Of a stretch of 64,000 nucleotides of DNA, positions 59,391 through 64,000 are shown one piece after another. Made by a program: the position numbers and the translations under genes. The notes below the pieces were generated by a model. That model searched no databases, was not told the origin of the DNA, and saw nothing but the letters and a program-made list of their open reading frames with translations. This DNA is from Euptelea pleiosperma (Eukaryota > Streptophyta > Magnoliopsida > Ranunculales > Eupteleaceae), in NCBI GenBank assembly GCA_035048495.1, contig CM068544.1, positions 8,364,138 to 8,428,137 of the forward strand, written 5' to 3'. Positions within the stretch are counted from its first letter, which is position 1, and the number at the start of each line of letters is the position of its first letter.

Positions 59391-59498
59391 AGTAAATCTT
59401 TGAGGTCGTCGAGGACTACGGAATGAAAGACCTGCTGAGACCAATGACCGTCTAGATGTATTTCCCGTCTCTAGATAGATTTGCGGACCAAAAATCAG
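59391..59498. mobile_element. Family I MITE, arm interrupted by a family II MITE
   Basis: Begins GAGTAAATCTTTGAGG (the same terminus as copy D at 7059, inverted) and continues to GACCAATGACCGTCTAGATG and GGACCAAAAATCAG. The second MITE is inserted there. The core resumes at 59681 with AAAAATCAGCAGGATTTTAG. The far arm is not clear. Confidence 0.65.
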
Positions 59499-59680
59499 GA
59501 GTAAAACTTCTGTCACAATGGGATTGCAAACCACACAAAACACAGCCAATGAGTTCTCGGCACATACACCTAAAAAGCAAAAAAGCTCATGGGTACGTTG
59601 CAAAGCACTTGTGTACGTGCCGAGAACTCATTGGCTGTGTTTTGCGTGACTTACAATTTCGTGTGACAGAAGTTTTACTC
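59499..59680. mobile_element. MITE family II, copy 2, with perfect 9-bp target duplication
   Basis: 182 bp, GAGTAAAACTTCTGTCACA at the left and its exact reverse at the right. The arms stay paired for about 70 bp (AACACAGCCAATGAGTTCTC). Flanked by AAAAATCAG at 59490-59498 and 59681-59689. The 9-bp duplication and long inverted repeats place it with Mutator-like elements. No coding capacity. Confidence 0.95.
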
Positions 59681-60179
59681 AAAAATCAGCAGGATTTTAG
59701 GCTCGATCCGTGCAGAAGGAGATTACATCACTTATTACCAAGCTGCCAAAAATAAAACTGACAAGACACAAAATCCTCGAGAGATACTCGAAGTCTCAAA
59801 GCAGTTGTTGTCTTGGTGGACTGAATCCCTTGAATCCAACGGTCAATGGCCAAAAATCACACTCTTTCGTTTTCAAAATCAAAACAAAACTTTGGCAAGA
59901 GTACCAGCACCATTCTTCTGTCCATTCATATAAAGCGATCCATGCGATGCACTGCTTGGATCCCTTGGATCTAAGGTCAGTAGCCTCAATCGGATGTCCC
60001 GTGATAGTATGTGAAAAAATCTTTGGAAATGTTCATCATCAAGGAGCACAGTTGACCTCGTGGCCTACAATAAAAATAAAGGAGCACAGTTGACATTGTG
60101 GCATATTTTAAGACTAATGACCAAACAAACGTTTGGCCCTGAGCAGAGATTTATAACCTTTGGATGTGAGAACCCCAAA

Positions 60180-60540
60180 TCATGGTTTAAAAACGGCCGT
60201 TAAAATTGATTCGACCCTTCCCTGTTGCGTTATGATCCGTTAAGATGCTGAAAAAATAACGGCTGTTATTTTCGTTACAACGGCCTTTACTGTTATTTTT
60301 CTGTTATAATGAAAATAATGACCTTATTTCCGGAATTTTTTGTGAAGTAAAATGGCTGTTATTCCAGTTATTTTCCATTATTTTTTCATTATATTCCGTT
60401 TTTTGAAACTTTGAAATTCAAATTCCAAATTTCAAACTTTGAATTTCAGGGCTATTTTTTTTCTGTTTTTCCAGTTATTTTCCATTTTTGCCCCTGAGCT
60501 TTACAATTCGTTATAACAGAAAAAAAAAAATGGTTACGCC
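60180..60540. repeat. TTATAACGG-type palindromic repeat element (copy)
   Basis: Starts near ATGGTTTAAAAACGGCCGTT and ends CAATTCGTTATAACAG. The interior is rich in CTGTTATT, TTCCATTATTTT and AAATTCAAATTCCAAATTTC. Relatives lie at 43990, 45100, 20373 and 63470. Confidence 0.6.
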
Positions 60541-60549
60541 GATGTTATC

Positions 60550-60830
60550 TTTGATATTTGACATACCTCCCACAATTTGAAAAAAGCTGATTTACCCCCC
60601 TATGACCTGGTCCACCATCCATGACCGTTGTGACTCAAATTGACTAACAAATTTTTTTAAAGAACAAAAACGTCCCTTTCTTCAACCTTAGAACAAGGGT
60701 TTGGGCTAAAACCCTACCCCCAAATCAAATGGTTGAGGTGGACGGCCATCCACAAGACTCCGCTAGGTTAACCACCTATCACCGGTGACCAACCTATTGG
60801 AGTCTTGTGGCCGACTATCCACCACTCCGG
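60550..60830. mobile_element. MITE family III, truncated copy
   Basis: TTTGACATACCTCCCACAATTTGAAAAAAGC, CCCCCTATGACCTGGTCCAC and AACAAGGGTTTGGGC match the left arm of 50125-50929. No right end was found. Confidence 0.6.
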
Positions 60831-61179
60831 TGAGCAAAATATGCAGGCACTATTGAACGTTTAAGTCAAAACGTACAAGGAATTACAGAAATCACAAATA
60901 GAAGAAACGCATGTATTGTGCTTTCACGTGTAACTAATAAAACATAATATATTACCTTGCACCCTCTTCTCTGTAGCATTAATTTATTGGATTCAATAAC
61001 CAATATATTTGTACTGACTTCATAGAGAACTACTCTTCTGAATATCTCGGTAATTCAGTGTATCTTGAGAGGATCCACTTCTTCCAGATCACTCAGAAGC
61101 TCCAACAAAATCAACTTTCCTCCTCTTCACGGAAATATTTCCAGAACCCATAATTTTGCTTCCAAATAGATCTACCTGT

Positions 61180-61460
61180 TGATATTCGCTCAAAAGTGTT
61201 TATTTTAAGTAATTATCCTTTTAGCATTATCATACTCTCTTATGTAAAACTGCTCTATTTATCTACTTTTCTACATAAGAGTCTCTTTCATTGCATAGAA
61301 TATATTTTTCTAGACGAAATAATATATTTACGTGCATTAAACACATTTTCAGATGTCTATATATTAAGCCGTTCTGATTAAGTCTCATTACGTGTTTCTT
61401 TTATCGTAGGAAACCCTGATTGGATGATTCTCGAGACTTGCAGGCCCACATTTATCATGG
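61180..61460 (-). repeat. LTR-like repeat, copy 3 of 3 (inverted)
   Basis: The minus strand carries CGTAATGAGACTTAATCAGA, GAGACTCTTATGTAGAAAAG and AATAAACACTTTTGAGCGAA, matching 32990-33270. Confidence 0.75.
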
Positions 61461-61706
61461 AAGCTCATTATCAGAGCTTAAAGAGCTAATAGGCTATGAT
61501 TAGAAGATATTGGCCAAGTACGGGCTGAACAAAGGGATGTGGTTATACATCATTATGATCAAGCTAGATTAGACAGCCGATAAGCATCAACCATTAGATC
61601 TCCATCAAGATGAAAGGATGACATGGATGTCAAAACATAATAGAGCAAAAAATTTGATCATGTGGTTATAGAGGTGCATGTGGTTATATGCATCATCATT
61701 TATAAC

Positions 61707-61730
61707 ATATATATATATATATATATATAT
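61707..61730. repeat. (AT)n microsatellite
   Basis: 24 bases of uninterrupted AT. Confidence 0.95.
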
Positions 61731-61879
61731 GCAAAACATAAAAATTTTAATAATGCTGAAATAGCAATCAAAGAGGCAACATCACCATCTTTGGGCCAAG
61801 CTTACACAGTCCAAATTCTTCCCGACAAAGCTGCTTCTTAAGGCCTTCACTTTCCTCTTCAACATCTCAATCTTGGAAA

Positions 61880-62650
61880 GATATATTTCACACTCGACCA
61901 AGCCCTGCAATTAGGATTTTTTTGGAGAATTGGATTTGGTATATCTAGACCATCCTGGTCACTAAATTGGATTCCTCGTCTCCACCCCTTAATTAAAATC
62001 CCTCCCACACCGAATGACTGCCTCATCCAACGTGTTTTTGATATAATTGGGCCTCGGAGTTGCACATGGAGACATGATTTAATTTCAGCTTGGTGGCTTG
62101 CAAATATTGTCTCCAAAATTCTTGCAATCTCTTTCAGTTCTCAACCTTAATCGATAGGCTTCTCAATTTTTTCACTGGCGTCCAAGCCTTATTCCACATG
62201 CTCATGAATTTTGCCTTAGACGATCCACCTGGTGTGGTCCATCTGCTCCACTATGGGTGATGTGCAAACACATTCCATTGCTCCCCAAGATCAAACTTTC
62301 CATCTAAAAATTATCCTTGCAACCAAAGATCTTCTCATTCATTGGGGTATGGCAATGAATGAGTCTTAAATAAAGCTCAATTCTGATGGTACATCTCATG
62401 GGAATCCAAGGATTTACAGGTGCTTCGAGATTGTAGAGGTCACTTCTTTGTGGGGTTATCCAAACCTCTAGGATGGAATACTACTTTAGTGGCTGAAGCA
62501 TCAGTCTCGTGTGAAGGGCTGAAATTAGCAAGTTCACAGGAATATAACTATATTTTGGCTAAGGTGGATTCCCAACTTCTGATTTTATGATTCACGGACA
62601 TCAAGAAGGGACACCATGGAAGATTGAATCTCTTGTCTATGATACTCGGA
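61880..62650 (+). mobile_element. LINE ORF2 fragment with RNase H domain
   Basis: 61930-62120 reads RPSWSLNWIPRLHPLIKIPP, then TPNDCLIQRVFDIIGPRSCT, the post-RT segment of plant LINEs. After a gap comes IKLNSDGTSHGNPRI at about 62374 (the DG catalytic start of the RNase H domain). In a shifted frame follow RDCRGHFFVGLSKPLGWNTT, LVAEASVSCEGLKLASS and AKVDSQLLIL. Frameshifts and stops show decay. No reverse transcriptase core is in the window. Confidence 0.8.
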
Positions 62651-63204
62651 GACTCATTCAATTTTTTTTAATAAAAATAGCAATCAGTACTAGGCACAGA
62701 TGACAGAGATGAATAACAAAACTTGTGCTTCTGCATTTCAAAAAGTTTCAGGCATACACTGATAAAAAAAAAAGTTTCAGGCATACCTTGTTACATCTTT
62801 TTCCTTTAAAGATTAGATGAAACTAGTAGGTTCCTTACTTCGAAAAAAAAAAAACAAAACTGGCGGGTTCCAGTAGGTCACTGAAAGTGGGATGGTGTCC
62901 TATTTTAGCCATGAACACAAACCTAATCTAAGGAAAGAACAGGGAACGAGAATTTCTTAGTGGGATGGTGTCCTCTTAGGTACACACTTCAAGAAAATAT
63001 TCAAGCATCCTTTTGACAGTGAAACTTAAGAGAATTCGATCTTCACCACTAAGCTATCTAATCGAATTCCAATCAATTAATACCAAAAATTGAAGAAGAG
63101 ACTCACCTTTTCTCTACCCGGTGTTACTTGCAGACATAGAAGGTGTAGTCGTCGGTAGAAGCTGAAGTCGCCGACGCCAGAGACGATGGTGAGAGAGAGT
63201 GGAG
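62651..63204. other. No gene recognised
   Basis: AT-rich with poly-A runs (62765, 62840) and no motif. Confidence 0.4.
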
Positions 63205-63450
63205 TGAAGTCACCCTGATTAGTGATTTTTAAGCGTTGGATTTGAGTCATTTTCATTGGTTGATTAAAATGAGTTGATTTTCACCGTAGGAATTTGAGCA
63301 TTATTTTGGTACAAGGATCCAAAAGTTTTAAATCGCTGAGCAGGCTGATTTTTGTGATGTAGGCCCATATAGGGATTGGCCAAACATCCATACGGTCAAA
63401 GTCCTATAAAAGTGTTCCACGTGGCTAATATTATAGGCAGTCATATTTGT
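63205..63450. mobile_element. Family I MITE, right part
   Basis: CCTGATTAGTGATTTTTAAG, TTTTCACCGTAGGAATTTGA, GGGATTGGCCAAACATCCAT and GTTCCACGTGGCTAATATTA are family I core and arm blocks. The left arm is replaced by unrelated GA-rich sequence at 63185. Confidence 0.65.
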
Positions 63451-63589
63451 TACTCACCACCAAGGTTTAAAAGGGGCTATTATAACGGTATAACTTACTG
63501 TGGGCGTTACCTTTTTTTCTGTTATAACAGCCGTTGAAAGTAGGGTTTTTCCGTCGTTGAGAGAACGACCCTAACTTCAACACATTTTG

Positions 63590-64000
63590 TAATTTGATCC
63601 GAGTTTTAATCCTGCAAAATATTGGATATTGTATAGGGATTTGTGTCGGATGTCGATCCGCACTCGAGGTTAGTTAGCGCAAAGAGAGACATAAAATGAC
63701 GGGAAAATTGCAGATAATGTAACACAATCATAATTAAATCATATTTATTTAACTGAACTTGTCTCTTACAATGAAAATCAAATAAAAATAACTAAACTAA
63801 AAAGCTTTAAGAGAGATTAGGGTAGAGAGAGAAAATGAGAGGTAGAGAGAGAGTAGAGATGGATTAGTGAGAAAGAAAGAAAATGATTTTAGAGAGAGAA
63901 GGTGAAGATTCTAGAGAGGGAAAGCAAGAAAAGAGAAAGTAGTCACCTTCCAAGACTTACCGAGAATTTGACTGTGAGATTGGCCATGTGATGGAGAAGG
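63590..64000 (+). mobile_element. Second copy of the non-coding LTR-type element (runs off the window)
   Basis: GGATGTCGATCCGCACTCGA at about 63647 and the GA-rich part (63800-63930) match 30188-30680 in the same order and orientation. Confidence 0.6.

Overview
This is nuclear DNA of a flowering plant. It is AT-rich, has short exons with GT/AG borders, and is dense in plant transposable elements: Ty1/copia, Ty3/gypsy, CACTA, plant-mobile-domain genes, Helitron, LINE, SINE and Mutator-like MITEs. I found no CRISPR array, no rRNA, no complete tRNA and no intact host gene. The species cannot be told from the sequence. Apart from a few diagnostic exons, the window is accessory sequence.

Layout: 1-1530 holds a copia gag relic and its LTR (minus strand). 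2500-5280 holds a degenerate gypsy gag-protease (minus). 5524-7059 is a run of four short inverted-repeat elements. 7060-10180 carries two small conserved exons followed by a broken plant-mobile-domain (PMD) gene (plus). 11180-18067 is a decayed CACTA element, split by a clean 3.24-kb solo LTR with a 5-bp target duplication. 21448-27409 is an eight-exon piece of the exocyst gene SEC10. It lacks the 5' half and the last exon and has an in-frame stop, and its largest intron took up an LTR, a 172-bp tandem duplication and a SINE with a 13-bp target duplication. 28160-33280 holds a CACTA end and a large non-coding LTR-type element. 34080-36220 is a palindrome-rich tandem array followed by a TATA box and an unrecognised 119-codon ORF. 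41450-46070 and 58900-59400 carry a second, inverted copy of the two-exon plus PMD unit. 50125-52650 records an ordered series of events: MITE, tandem duplication, then Helitron. 61850-62650 is a LINE relic. The window ends inside another copy of the non-coding LTR-type element.

Most notable: (i) an inverted duplicated unit (exon 1, exon 2, PMD gene) whose exons join in phase but match no protein I recognise; (ii) a populous MITE family with long inverted repeats, one copy of which was hit by a second MITE with a perfect 9-bp target duplication; (iii) a textbook non-autonomous Helitron with its empty site still present about 200 bp away; (iv) a perfect 174-bp direct repeat flanking the second PMD copy; (v) the SEC10 fragment with its stop codon; (vi) the palindrome array next to the unknown ORF. 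Nothing here is a demonstrably working new system. The best candidates for something undescribed are the PMD-associated composite unit and the 35.7-kb ORF.
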